A DNA stretch of 6,116 bases from Candidatus Peribacterales bacterium (GCA_021731345.1 JAKFXO010000004.1:1-6116); one strand, 5' to 3'; shown: positions 1 to 6,020, numbered from the stretch's first letter. Notes: a model not told the origin generated them from the sequence alone. Program-made: numbers and translations.

Positions 1-988
1 TACCGTTTCTGCGAATCTTGAGAACAACTGTCGTACCACGCTCTCCGCGGATGTAGGACACAGCTTTCTCGACGCCAAGACCTTTTAAGATAACTCCATT
101 AGCCTCCAAAATTTCATCGCCTGCCTGAATGCCTGCCTTCTCTGCAGGTGAACCCGGGAGCGGAGTCACAACTGTCACAACACCGGCCTTGTCCTCTACA
201 TGAGCACCAATACCTGTGACTTCTCCTTTGATTTGAGACTGAAAATCATCTGCTCCAGCAGGTCGGAAGAATGTGCTGTACGGATCATTCAGTGAATTGA
301 CCATGCCTTCGATGGCCTTGTACGCAGCTTCATCTTTATCGATTTTGTCTGCGTGAATGTAGTCGCGCTGAATCAGATCCCATACCGCGTACAGAATGTC
401 CTGATGCGGAATAGACTCTTGAGAAAATGTGATGGGAACTGTAATCGTAGTCTTCACAGTCTGCTGACCACTGACTGCCTGCAGAAGAGACAATGTCTCA
501 ATGCCCGTAAGAGACTGATTGAAACCAAAGAGCGTTGCGCTCTGCGGAACCATCCACTTGAGTGCAACGGCATTCTGTACGGCTTGTTTCTGGACATCGG
601 TCTTCACATCCTTATAGCCTGAGACATCGCTCGTCTCCTGTTTATCTGTGAGAGCAGTGAGAACTTCCAGCGCTTCACCACGAGTGATCGGTCGGCTCAG
701 TGTGTATTGGGCACTAGTACCGAACACGGTGAGTGCTCCATGCAACTGAGCTGCACACAGTGTTTGCTTCATGCCGCGTGGATAGCGTGTGTACGGAAGC
801 CTGCATGTTTTTTCGTTCTTTTCTAGATCAAGCGCTATAAACGACCATGAGAGAAAGTTAGCGCGACTCACTGTCTTCGCAGATGTATCGACAATACCGA
901 CAATAGACTTGGCCGCAGCAAAGCTTGGAGCCAGCAAGAATAAAACTGCAGATGCAGAAACGAGACGGCGACGAAAAACCATACGCAT
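1..988 (-). CDS. S41 family C-terminal processing peptidase with SLH-like modules and PDZ domain (partial, 3' end missing)
   Basis: The frame runs from an ATG at 988 off the left edge, giving 329 residues. Residues 1-26 look like a signal peptide: a basic start (MRMVFRRR), a hydrophobic core, then AFAAA before K27. Residues about 40-172 resemble degenerate SLH modules; the clearest pieces are SRANFL (41-46), RPITRGEALEVL (99-110) and a third unit spanning 121-170. Residues about 195-250 match the helical region before the PDZ domain of tail-specific proteases (LNDPYSTFF, 233-241), and 252-329 form a PDZ domain (GEVTGIGAHV, then GSPAEKAGIQAGDEIL at 279-294). The Ser/Lys catalytic domain lies beyond the window. 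Such proteases cut exported substrates near their C termini; the SLH-like part may hold this one in the cell envelope. It lies 32 bases behind prsW with no visible terminator between, so co-transcription is likely. A second ATG at 982 is an alternative start. Confidence 0.9.
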   Translation of the reverse strand, partial: MRMVFRRRLVSASAVLFLLAPSFAAAKSIVGIVDTSAKTVSRANFLSWSFIALDLEKNEKTCRLPYTRYPRGMKQTLCAAQLHGALTVFGTSAQYTLSRPITRGEALEVLTALTDKQETSDVSGYKDVKTDVQKQAVQNAVALKWMVPQSATLFGFNQSLTGIETLSLLQAVSGQQTVKTTITVPITFSQESIPHQDILYAVWDLIQRDYIHADKIDKDEAAYKAIEGMVNSLNDPYSTFFRPAGADDFQSQIKGEVTGIGAHVEDKAGVVTVVTPLPGSPAEKAGIQAGDEILEANGVILKGLGVEKAVSYIRGERGTTVVLKIRRNG

Positions 989-998
989 AGGGGTGAAA
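989..998 (-). promoter_or_regulatory. T/C-rich tract at the start of the S41 protease gene (no Shine-Dalgarno)
   Basis: The minus strand reads TTTCACCCCT directly before the ATG. The only purine-rich SD-like string, AGAGG at 1020-1016, is 27 bases from the ATG and abuts the prsW stop codon, too far for normal use. See the finding on shared C-rich tracts; the role is inferred. Confidence 0.35.
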
Positions 999-1020
999 TG
1001 TTGCGTTATGGTACGCCTCT

Positions 1021-2595
1021 TTACGGTGCTGAAACAAACGACTGCGCCTCGACGATGTTTCCAAATTCTTTCATATCCTCCTCACGTGCAAAAAGTGCTG
1101 AAAGCAGCCAGAAACCACCAACCACGTACAGAAGCGCAGGAACGAGGACGACGCCGACATTGCTGAGGAAATGATCATCAGCCATCCCGAGGAGCGCACC
1201 GACAGTATTCGGGTTGCCTGGGAGAACGTCAGGCAGTGAAACGATGAAATCAAAGAGGCCATGAAGCACAATGGCGAAGAAGAGGCCCTTGGCCATTTGA
1301 ACTCTTGCAAAGAGCGTTTCAGTACGAAGATTCAACATGCGATGCATAGCAAAGACGATGGGATGCGTGCGTCCTGCTTCAAATTGTTTTCGAAGCAGAG
1401 GGGAAGCGAAGAATGCGAGTCCGAAGTAATAACCAAGTACACCTGTTGAAAGGATGTGCACCATCATCGTCAGAATACCGCGACCAAATACCGCACCAAT
1501 GAGCGGTCCCCACTGTGGAGACGGTGACTCCAAAAGATAGTTTTTCACAAATCCAACAAAGTACGTGGGGTTGGCTAAGTTCTCAGCAAATGCAAAGCCA
1601 AGCGCGACGATGATGGCAAGTTGTAACGTGTCATCAATGGAACGGAAGAACTCATGGCTGGAATGTCGCAACACCCAGTACTTACTGATTTCTTCAATGA
1701 CACCGACGATGAGATACGTAACGAGTGTGACGAGAATAATGGATGTATTTCCTGTCGTATTTTTGAAAATGCTTTCTGCGACAAATACTTCCGAGGAACC
1801 ACCGAAACTCAGTGGAACAACCTTGAACAAGAAGAAATTCAATTCGATGCCACGAACCATGAGCTCGTGATAAAAAAGAATTGGAACCGTACTGAGCATG
1901 CCCGCAAAAAAAGCGAGTACGACGATAGACAAGCGTTCTTTGTGGTAACCCAGGAACAACTTGCACCAGACAATGACCGGTAGCAGAGCAATAACCGCAG
2001 CGATGGCAGTAGCAAGTAACTCTGTCTTAGTGCTGTAGCGAAGCATGGCGTAGCTGACCCAGAACAAGAATGTTCCAAGCACTGTCGCTTTGATGGTCGG
2101 GTTCCACGGTCCAAAGAGGAACCTCCAACCAATGACAACACACGTGATGCCAAGCGCCATGAGGAACGGATCTTCGCCAATACCGGTTTCAAAGAATGCG
2201 CGTTTGAATGCGATGAGAATCCACGTCACGAGCGTACCCAGGACAAACGCGTAGAAATATTTGTAGCGATCTTTGTTACCGTGCCATCGAAGCTGGTCAA
2301 ATATGCCCAGCGCCGAAATGGCGACAAAGACAAAAATCGTACGATAGAGCGCTGTCGAACCGGTGAGTGATGCGATGGATGTATTCTTTCCGTACCGAAG
2401 TGACAGAGCAAAAAGCAGTCCCGCGATGATGACAGAGACAGCAATGGCACCCATCCTCGGAAGGTACGGATGTGTCTTCTCGATGCTGGCCAACGACTCC
2501 TCTTCCACAGCCTTCACGTTCATCACACCCGTCCACACACGAATGAGGATGAATGCAGCGCCGATTGCACCGATGACGAGGAGGAATTGAATCAT
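1021..2595 (-). CDS. prsW: PrsW-type glutamic intramembrane protease with a large extra N-terminal membrane domain
   Basis: The product is 524 residues, very hydrophobic, with about 12-13 likely membrane helices. The C-terminal half carries the PrsW motifs in order: EEISK (E301, E302, K305), GFAFAEN (E338), a helix with R372 and H380, and HGLFDF (H445, D449). In this family the two glutamates and the histidines line the active site. Bacillus PrsW makes the first cut in the anti-sigma factor RsiW; the substrate here is unknown. Characterised PrsW proteins are about 220 residues, so roughly the first 285 residues, with some seven or eight helices, are additional and I do not recognise them. ATG 2595 is chosen because it begins a membrane helix and sits just behind an excellent -10 box. 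The gene precedes the S41 protease gene and is divergent from glycyl-tRNA synthetase. Assignment to the PrsW/CPBP-like superfamily is fairly secure; exact substrate and activity are not. Confidence 0.85.
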   Translation of the reverse strand: MIQFLLVIGAIGAAFILIRVWTGVMNVKAVEEESLASIEKTHPYLPRMGAIAVSVIIAGLLFALSLRYGKNTSIASLTGSTALYRTIFVFVAISALGIFDQLRWHGNKDRYKYFYAFVLGTLVTWILIAFKRAFFETGIGEDPFLMALGITCVVIGWRFLFGPWNPTIKATVLGTFLFWVSYAMLRYSTKTELLATAIAAVIALLPVIVWCKLFLGYHKERLSIVVLAFFAGMLSTVPILFYHELMVRGIELNFFLFKVVPLSFGGSSEVFVAESIFKNTTGNTSIILVTLVTYLIVGVIEEISKYWVLRHSSHEFFRSIDDTLQLAIIVALGFAFAENLANPTYFVGFVKNYLLESPSPQWGPLIGAVFGRGILTMMVHILSTGVLGYYFGLAFFASPLLRKQFEAGRTHPIVFAMHRMLNLRTETLFARVQMAKGLFFAIVLHGLFDFIVSLPDVLPGNPNTVGALLGMADDHFLSNVGVVLVPALLYVVGGFWLLSALFAREEDMKEFGNIVEAQSFVSAP

Positions 2596-2612
2596 GTTGA
2601 TGTAATCCGTTG

Positions 2613-2641
2613 ATTATACCATTTTTTTGGCTTGAAGAAAA
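2613..2641 (-). promoter_or_regulatory. Extended -10 promoter of the prsW-S41 protease operon
   Basis: The minus strand carries TGGTATAAT (2621-2613), a perfect extended -10 element. The -35 candidate at the usual 17-base spacing, TTTTCT (2641-2636), is weak, as is common with extended -10 promoters. Transcription would start near 2606, leaving about 10 untranslated bases before ATG 2595, with no room for a standard ribosome binding site. Confidence 0.7.
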
Positions 2642-2649
2642 CATCGGAT

Positions 2650-2677
2650 GGCTCCAGAGAGCCAGGACTCTGGAGCC
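2650..2677. repeat. Perfect 10-bp inverted repeat between prsW and glyQS
   Basis: GGCTCCAGAG (2650-2659) and CTCTGGAGCC (2668-2677) are exact reverse complements around an 8-base centre. It lies upstream of both divergent genes: about 55 bases from the predicted prsW start of transcription and 76 bases before ATG 2753 of glyQS. There is no T run after the right arm on the plus strand, so it does not look like an intrinsic terminator in that direction. It could be an operator dyad or a hairpin in the glyQS leader. Confidence 0.6.
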
Positions 2678-2713
2678 CTCCCCAAGGCGCCTATTCACTG
2701 GTAGCGTATGCGC

Positions 2714-2727
2714 GTGGCCATAGCCAC
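2714..2727 (+). other. Small hairpin upstream of glyQS
   Basis: GTGGC (2714-2718) and GCCAC (2723-2727) flank the 4-base loop CATA. It sits 25 bases before ATG 2753. If ATG 2708 were the true start, this hairpin would be within codons. It is short enough to be chance. Confidence 0.3.
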
Positions 2728-2736
2728 AAATCGGAC

Positions 2737-2747
2737 TTTTCGCCCCC
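2737..2747 (+). promoter_or_regulatory. T/C-rich tract before glyQS that favours ATG 2753 as the start
   Basis: TTTTCGCCCCC ends 5 bases before ATG 2753 and resembles the tracts before four other starts in this window. The upstream in-frame ATG at 2708 has neither this tract nor a Shine-Dalgarno sequence. The role is inferred. Confidence 0.35.
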
Positions 2748-2752
2748 TTCGC

Positions 2753-4135
2753 ATGCCAGCACCCTCGCTCGAGTCACTCGTTTCCCTCTGCAAACGCCGA
2801 GGATTCATTTTCCCAGGCTCTGAGATTTACGGAGGTCTTGCGAACACGTGGGACTACGGTCCACTCGGACTTGCGATCAAAAACCGCATTCAGCAGGAAT
2901 GGTGGAAGCGCTTTGTCCATACTCGCCGCGATATGGTCGGCATCGAGACTGGCATCCTCATGAACCCGAAAGTCTGGGAGGCAAGCGGCCACGTCTCGAA
3001 CTTCGGTGACCCTCTTGTGGACTGCAAGAAATGTAAGGAGCGTTTCCGCGGGGATAAACTGTTGGAAGAAAAAATCGGCGTGGAAGGTGCAGCAGTTCTG
3101 ACACTCGACCAAGTGCAGCCGATGCTCGTTGCAGAAAAAATCGGATGTCCGTCCTGCGGTGCTGTCGACTGGGCAGTCGCGAAGAAATTCAACCTCATGT
3201 TCAAGACACAGCAAGGCGTGATCGAAGGTGAAGGAGCTGATATTTATCTGCGTCCAGAGACAGCTCAGGGAATGTTTGTAAACTTCAAAAATATCGCTCA
3301 AACAAGCCGCAAACGCCTCCCCTTTGGAGTCGCTCAAGTTGGTACTGTGTTCCGCAATGAAATCACACCAGGTAACTTCACATTCCGCACACGCGAGTTC
3401 CAGCAAATGGAGATCGAGTACTTCGTGGAACCCGGAACCGAAGGACCAATTTTTGAGAGCTGGAAAGATGTGATGTGGCAGTGGTGTCTGGACATCGGAC
3501 TCTCTCCTGAGCGACTGAGAATTCGTGAACACACAAAAGAAGAACTCTCACACTATTCGTCTCGCACGCTCGACATTGAGTACAAGTATCCATGGGGATG
3601 GGGCGAACTCTACGGACTCGCGAACCGTGCAGACTTTGATCTGACACAGCACGCTAAATTTAGCGGACAAGATATGACGTACACGGATCCCGATGATCCA
3701 AAAAAGAAATTTACACCGTACGTCGTGGAGCCGACTTTCGGTCTCACCCGCACGGTACTTGCCGTACTTCTCGAAGCATACGAGGAAGAAAAACTTGCTG
3801 AAGATGACACACGCACGGTGCTGCACCTCAAGCCACTCGTTGCTCCGTTTGATCTCGCTATTCTTCCACTCTCAAAGAAGGAACACCTCAGCAGTTACGC
3901 AGAAGAGTTGCACAAAAAAATTGTACAAGAAACAGGGCTCGTCGTGGACTATGACCTTACGGGTTCCATCGGAAAGCGGTACCGCAGACAAGATGAAGTC
4001 GGTACACCGAAGTGCATCACTGTGGACTTCGGAACGATCGGTGAGGACGCAGCGCAGGGAGAAAAAGATACGGTGACAATCCGCGACCGCGATACGCAGA
4101 CGCAGGAACGCCTCACGATCTCAGCTCTCATCTAG
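2753..4135 (+). CDS. glyQS: Glycine--tRNA ligase, single-chain (alpha2) class II type
   Basis: The product charges tRNA-Gly with glycine in the cytoplasm. From ATG 2753 it has 460 residues, normal for the bacterial single-chain type, which differs from the two-subunit GlyQ/GlyS enzyme. Visible hallmarks are CKRRGFIFPGSEIYGG (13-28), WDYGPLG (33-39), a zinc-type set of cysteines (91, 94, 132, 135), LRPETAQG (166-173), motif 2 from FRNEITPGNF (200-209) through REFQQMEIEYF (214-224), motif 3 EPTFGLTR (326-333) and a C-terminal anticodon-binding domain from about 365 to the end. An in-frame ATG at 2708 would add 15 residues (MRVAIATNRTFRPLR), but homologues of this type usually begin close to the SLESLVSLCKRRGF segment, so 2753 is preferred. 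No T-box or convincing promoter is visible upstream. The gene converges on the cysteine-rich gene, 14 bases apart. Confidence 0.96.
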   Translation: MPAPSLESLVSLCKRRGFIFPGSEIYGGLANTWDYGPLGLAIKNRIQQEWWKRFVHTRRDMVGIETGILMNPKVWEASGHVSNFGDPLVDCKKCKERFRGDKLLEEKIGVEGAAVLTLDQVQPMLVAEKIGCPSCGAVDWAVAKKFNLMFKTQQGVIEGEGADIYLRPETAQGMFVNFKNIAQTSRKRLPFGVAQVGTVFRNEITPGNFTFRTREFQQMEIEYFVEPGTEGPIFESWKDVMWQWCLDIGLSPERLRIREHTKEELSHYSSRTLDIEYKYPWGWGELYGLANRADFDLTQHAKFSGQDMTYTDPDDPKKKFTPYVVEPTFGLTRTVLAVLLEAYEEEKLAEDDTRTVLHLKPLVAPFDLAILPLSKKEHLSSYAEELHKKIVQETGLVVDYDLTGSIGKRYRRQDEVGTPKCITVDFGTIGEDAAQGEKDTVTIRDRDTQTQERLTISALI

Positions 4136-4142
4136 AAGCTGA
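4121..4142. repeat. Short inverted repeat over the glyQS stop codon
   Basis: TCAGCT (4121-4126) and AGCTGA (4137-4142) are exact reverse complements with a 10-base centre containing the TAG stop. It lies at the meeting point of two convergent genes, where a bidirectional terminator would be expected, but the stem is short and no T run follows on either strand. Termination function is doubtful. Confidence 0.25.
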
Positions 4143-4149
4143 AAGCTCG

Positions 4150-5001
4150 CTAGAAACCGACACCAGTCGGCATCCTGCATTCACCCTGAACGTAGCCAGC
4201 GCCCGTCTGACCTGCGCCGATGTTTGGATTGAAGACCTCCTTCCACATTCCTCCACGACGCTGACAATCAGCCTGTGGAGAAAGACACTGACGAACGCCT
4301 GGGGAAATCTCACTCACGATGTAGTCTTTTTGACAGTAACAACCCTGCACCCCCTGAGAACCTGGCGGCGTAAAATAAAATCCGATACCACAGGAACATC
4401 CTGCAGCTCTCACATCAGGACACTGGAGCCCAGTCGGTGTAACGACTGATCCGCCAGCAATACATGTCGGTGTACCGCCTGTCTGTGCGCAGAGAGTGTT
4501 CTTCGCCTCAATGATGGCACGATCAGCAGCATTCGGAATACACACACCCTGATACAACTCCTTTCCTTGCTGCTGACACTCAGCAATCTGGGATGACATA
4601 ACGCTACCTACGGAAGCAGGCATGGTGATATCGACTCCGGCTGATGCGGCGCCAGCACTCATGGCACCTGGATCTGTTGTAGGAATAGGTGACGGCGCAA
4701 ACGATGACGCATTTGATGCTGTCGTCATCCACTCAGCTTTTTTCTTCGCGCAGAGAACATCGCAATAATTTTTATCCGCGATACCAGCCTGCGACTGCAC
4801 GCATCCACCAAGTGCGATATTGCACACCCATCCTGCTTCAGCATTTCCGAGCGAACTCATGATGAGCGGGTTTGTCATGCCTCCCATCAGACTCCCCTGC
4901 AGACTCGTCACGTACACGGCAGATGATGCTAGTGTCAGAACGATACCCACCATAAACATGAGTGCCGTGGTCGAAGTCGGCGCACCGGAAGTCTTTTTCA
5001 T
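4150..5001 (-). CDS. Exported or membrane-anchored cysteine-rich protein of unknown function
   Basis: The product has 283 residues and I do not recognise a family. A single hydrophobic segment at about 13-35 follows a short basic start (MKK), fitting an uncleaved membrane anchor or a signal peptide; there is no lipobox or type IV pilin cleavage motif. The rest contains 16 cysteines (60, 67, 80, 84, 142, 154, 171, 180, 194, 202, 204, 221, 223, 239, 246, 275), an even number suited to disulfides outside the cytoplasm. A Ser/Ala/Pro/Thr-rich linker lies at about 92-133. Two related units occur: ECQQQGKELYQGVCIP (141-156) and DCQRRGGMWKE (245-255) leading to QGECRMP (272-278), both of the form [ED]CQxxG followed by QG[VE]CxxP. 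Between them lie CSC (202-204) and CYC (221-223) pairs. It is transcribed alone from a good promoter, divergent from rpsB. A structural or adhesive surface role is possible but unproven. Confidence 0.85.
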   Translation of the reverse strand: MKKTSGAPTSTTALMFMVGIVLTLASSAVYVTSLQGSLMGGMTNPLIMSSLGNAEAGWVCNIALGGCVQSQAGIADKNYCDVLCAKKKAEWMTTASNASSFAPSPIPTTDPGAMSAGAASAGVDITMPASVGSVMSSQIAECQQQGKELYQGVCIPNAADRAIIEAKNTLCAQTGGTPTCIAGGSVVTPTGLQCPDVRAAGCSCGIGFYFTPPGSQGVQGCYCQKDYIVSEISPGVRQCLSPQADCQRRGGMWKEVFNPNIGAGQTGAGYVQGECRMPTGVGF

Positions 5002-5007
5002 AGATAT

Positions 5008-5020
5008 GGGTGTGAGAAAA
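5008..5020 (-). promoter_or_regulatory. T/C-rich tract before the cysteine-rich gene
   Basis: The minus strand reads TTTTCTCACACCC, ending 6 bases before ATG 5001, within a predicted leader of about 23 bases. No GGAGG-like sequence is present. The role in initiation is inferred. Confidence 0.35.
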
Positions 5021-5023
5021 TGT

Positions 5024-5052
5024 TTTAAGTATTATACAATATTTTATATATT
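5024..5052 (+). promoter_or_regulatory. Weak rightward promoter candidate for the structured RNA / rpsB
   Basis: TTTAAG (5024-5029) and TATATT (5047-5052) are separated by 17 bases. The -10 matches 5 of 6 consensus positions, the -35 only 3 of 6. Transcription would start near 5059, which would include the whole foldable region. It overlaps the leftward promoter of the cysteine-rich gene. AT-rich sequence makes chance -10 matches likely. Confidence 0.3.
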
Positions 5053-5059
5053 TTGTAAA
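5031..5059 (-). promoter_or_regulatory. Sigma-70-type promoter of the cysteine-rich gene
   Basis: On the minus strand TTTACA (5059-5054, 5 of 6 consensus positions) and TATAAT (5036-5031, perfect) are separated by exactly 17 bases. Predicted transcription starts near 5024, giving a leader of about 23 bases before ATG 5001. Confidence 0.8.
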
Positions 5060-5073
5060 TATTCAATCCGATG

Positions 5074-5233
5074 ACTCCTGAGGACTCCGTGGCTTGCAGA
5101 AGACAGGGTAGGCGTGTATAAAGAGTCGGCTTTCAAAAGCTAACCCTCCCCGACCGATCGCGCGGTCCTGATCCCCTGCCAAGAATGTCGGCACGGGAAA
5201 TCCTCCGCACAGAGCGAGATGACGTCAGGGAGT
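5074..5233 (+). ncRNA. Candidate structured RNA: rpsB leader or independent non-coding RNA
   Basis: This GC-rich stretch has no gene but shows nested pairing. Outer helix: ACTCCT (5074-5079) with AGGGAGT (5227-5233), one bulged G. Next: GAGGA (5080-5084) with TCCTC (5201-5205). Next, across a small internal loop: CCGTG (5087-5091) with CACGG (5192-5196). Inside lie GGGTAG (5106-5111) with CTAACCC (5140-5146, one bulge) and GACCG (5152-5156) with CGGTC (5163-5167). An alternative hairpin CCCTGCC (5174-5180) with GGCACGGG (5190-5197) would compete with the CCGTG/CACGG helix, and GTCGG (5125-5129) with CCGAC (5150-5154) would compete with the GACCG hairpin. I recognise no known family: the signature motifs of RNase P RNA, tmRNA and SRP RNA are absent. 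It ends 66 bases before rpsB, so an S2-responsive leader is one option. Pairings were found by eye, without energy calculation. Confidence 0.45.
5094..5122 (+). promoter_or_regulatory. rpsB: Alternative promoter candidate for rpsB-tsf
   Basis: TTGCAG (5094-5099) and TATAAA (5117-5122) are separated by 17 bases; the -10 matches 5 of 6 positions and the -35 matches 3. Transcription would begin near 5129, giving a leader of about 170 bases. If this is the only promoter, the 5' arms of the long-range helices at 5074-5091 would not be transcribed, so this site and the full folded RNA are competing explanations. Confidence 0.4.
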
Positions 5234-5269
5234 AGACCCCAAGGATTCCCATCACCATTTATTCTCTTC

Positions 5270-5282
5270 GCGCCCTAGGCGC
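5270..5282 (+). other. Hairpin just upstream of rpsB
   Basis: GCGCC (5270-5274) and GGCGC (5278-5282) form a perfect 5-bp stem around CTA. The stem ends 17 bases before ATG 5300, at the edge of where an initiating ribosome would sit, so it could modulate translation. No T run follows, so it is not a terminator. Confidence 0.45.
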
Positions 5283-5283
5283 A

Positions 5284-5293
5284 TTCTTCCCCC
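5284..5293 (+). promoter_or_regulatory. T/C-rich tract before rpsB
   Basis: TTCTTCCCCC ends 6 bases before ATG 5300, in place of a Shine-Dalgarno sequence. Its absence before a highly expressed ribosomal protein gene is notable. The role is inferred. Confidence 0.35.
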
Positions 5294-5299
5294 ATCTGT

Positions 5300-6007
5300 A
5301 TGGCGATTCCGTCGTCGAAAGAACTTATCTCCGCTGCATGCCACTTCGGCCACCGCAAAGAAAAGTGGAACCCGAAAATGAAGCATGATCTCTTCGGTGT
5401 CCGCCGCGGAGTCCACATCTTTGACATTGAGAAGACGGAAGCTGGTCTCAAGAAAGTCTGTGACGAGCTCCGCTCCATGCAGAAGTCCGGTAAGACGATT
5501 CTCTTCGTCTCCACCAAGCTCCAGGCCCTCAACGCCATCGAGCAGACAAGCCGCGCGCTTGGTCAGCCGGTCGTCACAAAGAAGTGGGTTCCAGGACTCC
5601 TCACAAACTGGTCCACGATCAAGAACCGTATCCGTTACTACCTTGATCTTCAGTCCTCGTTCCGCACGGGTGACGTGGAGAAGTACACGAAGAAAGAGCA
5701 GGTGGTGCTCCGCAAGGAACTCGCCAAGCTTGATGCCGGGTTTGCCGGTGTGTCCACGATGAAAGGTCTTCCTGATGCAGTCTTCATCATCGACGCAGTC
5801 CGTGACCGCGTCGCAGTTTTGGAGGCTCGCAAGCTCGGTATTCCGGTGTTTGGTATCTGTGACTCCAACGGTGATCCAGATGATTTCAAAGTCTACATCC
5901 CAGCAAACGATGACGCTGTGAAGTCCCTTGAGATGATCCTTGGCTGCATCCAGTCCGAACTGGAAGGCGCTAAGCCAGCCAAGACCGACGAGTCCATGAA
6001 GGCCTAA
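5300..6007 (+). CDS. rpsB: 30S ribosomal protein S2 (uS2)
   Basis: The product is a small-subunit ribosomal protein that binds late in 30S assembly near the platform-head junction, close to the mRNA exit and protein S1 where present. Its 235 residues are of usual length. Conserved stretches are HFGH (15-18), WNPKMK (23-28), ILFVSTK (67-73), LTNW (101-104), GLPDAVFIID (156-165), IPVFGICDSNGDPD (181-194) and PANDDA (201-206). The usual GG before MLTNW reads PG here (KWVPGLLTNW). Lysine is mostly AAG and many codons end in C, unlike the neighbouring genes, in keeping with high expression. ATG 5300 gives the expected N terminus. tsf follows after 28 bases, the standard pair. Upstream lies a long GC-rich foldable region, so leader-mediated control is plausible; S2 represses its own operon in E. 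coli. Confidence 0.97.
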   Translation: MAIPSSKELISAACHFGHRKEKWNPKMKHDLFGVRRGVHIFDIEKTEAGLKKVCDELRSMQKSGKTILFVSTKLQALNAIEQTSRALGQPVVTKKWVPGLLTNWSTIKNRIRYYLDLQSSFRTGDVEKYTKKEQVVLRKELAKLDAGFAGVSTMKGLPDAVFIIDAVRDRVAVLEARKLGIPVFGICDSNGDPDDFKVYIPANDDAVKSLEMILGCIQSELEGAKPAKTDESMKA

Positions 6008-6020
6008 GTCCGTATTTCAC

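Noticed and set aside
1007..1020. AGAGG (1020-1016) followed 6 bases later by in-frame ATA (1009-1007) as an alternative S41 protease start
   Set aside because: ATA is very rarely a start codon, and ATG 988 already yields a well-formed signal peptide.
2596..2752. T-box or glycine-sensing leader upstream of glyQS
   Set aside because: No T-box bulge motif (TGGNACCGCG) and no terminator/antiterminator pair is visible in this short region.
2774..3532. Long open frame (252 codons) on the minus strand inside glyQS
   Set aside because: Antisense to a clearly conserved synthetase, Cys/Leu-rich nonsense composition and no recognisable domains; a shadow frame.
4121..4149. Bidirectional terminator between glyQS and the cysteine-rich gene
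   Set aside because: Only a 6-bp stem with a 10-base centre and no T run on either strand; listed only as a weak inverted repeat.
5079..5200. CTGAGGA at 5079-5084 region followed later by GAAA (5197-5200), resembling hammerhead ribozyme core elements CUGANGA and GAAA
   Set aside because: The helix after CUGANGA does not start directly next to it, the intervening segment is over 100 bases, and there is no clear cleavage-site stem; probably coincidence.
5071..5299. RNase P RNA, tmRNA or SRP RNA gene upstream of rpsB
   Set aside because: None of their conserved signatures is present (GAGGAAAGTCC and ACAGAANCCGGCTTA; tRNA-like ends; GGAAGCAGCC).
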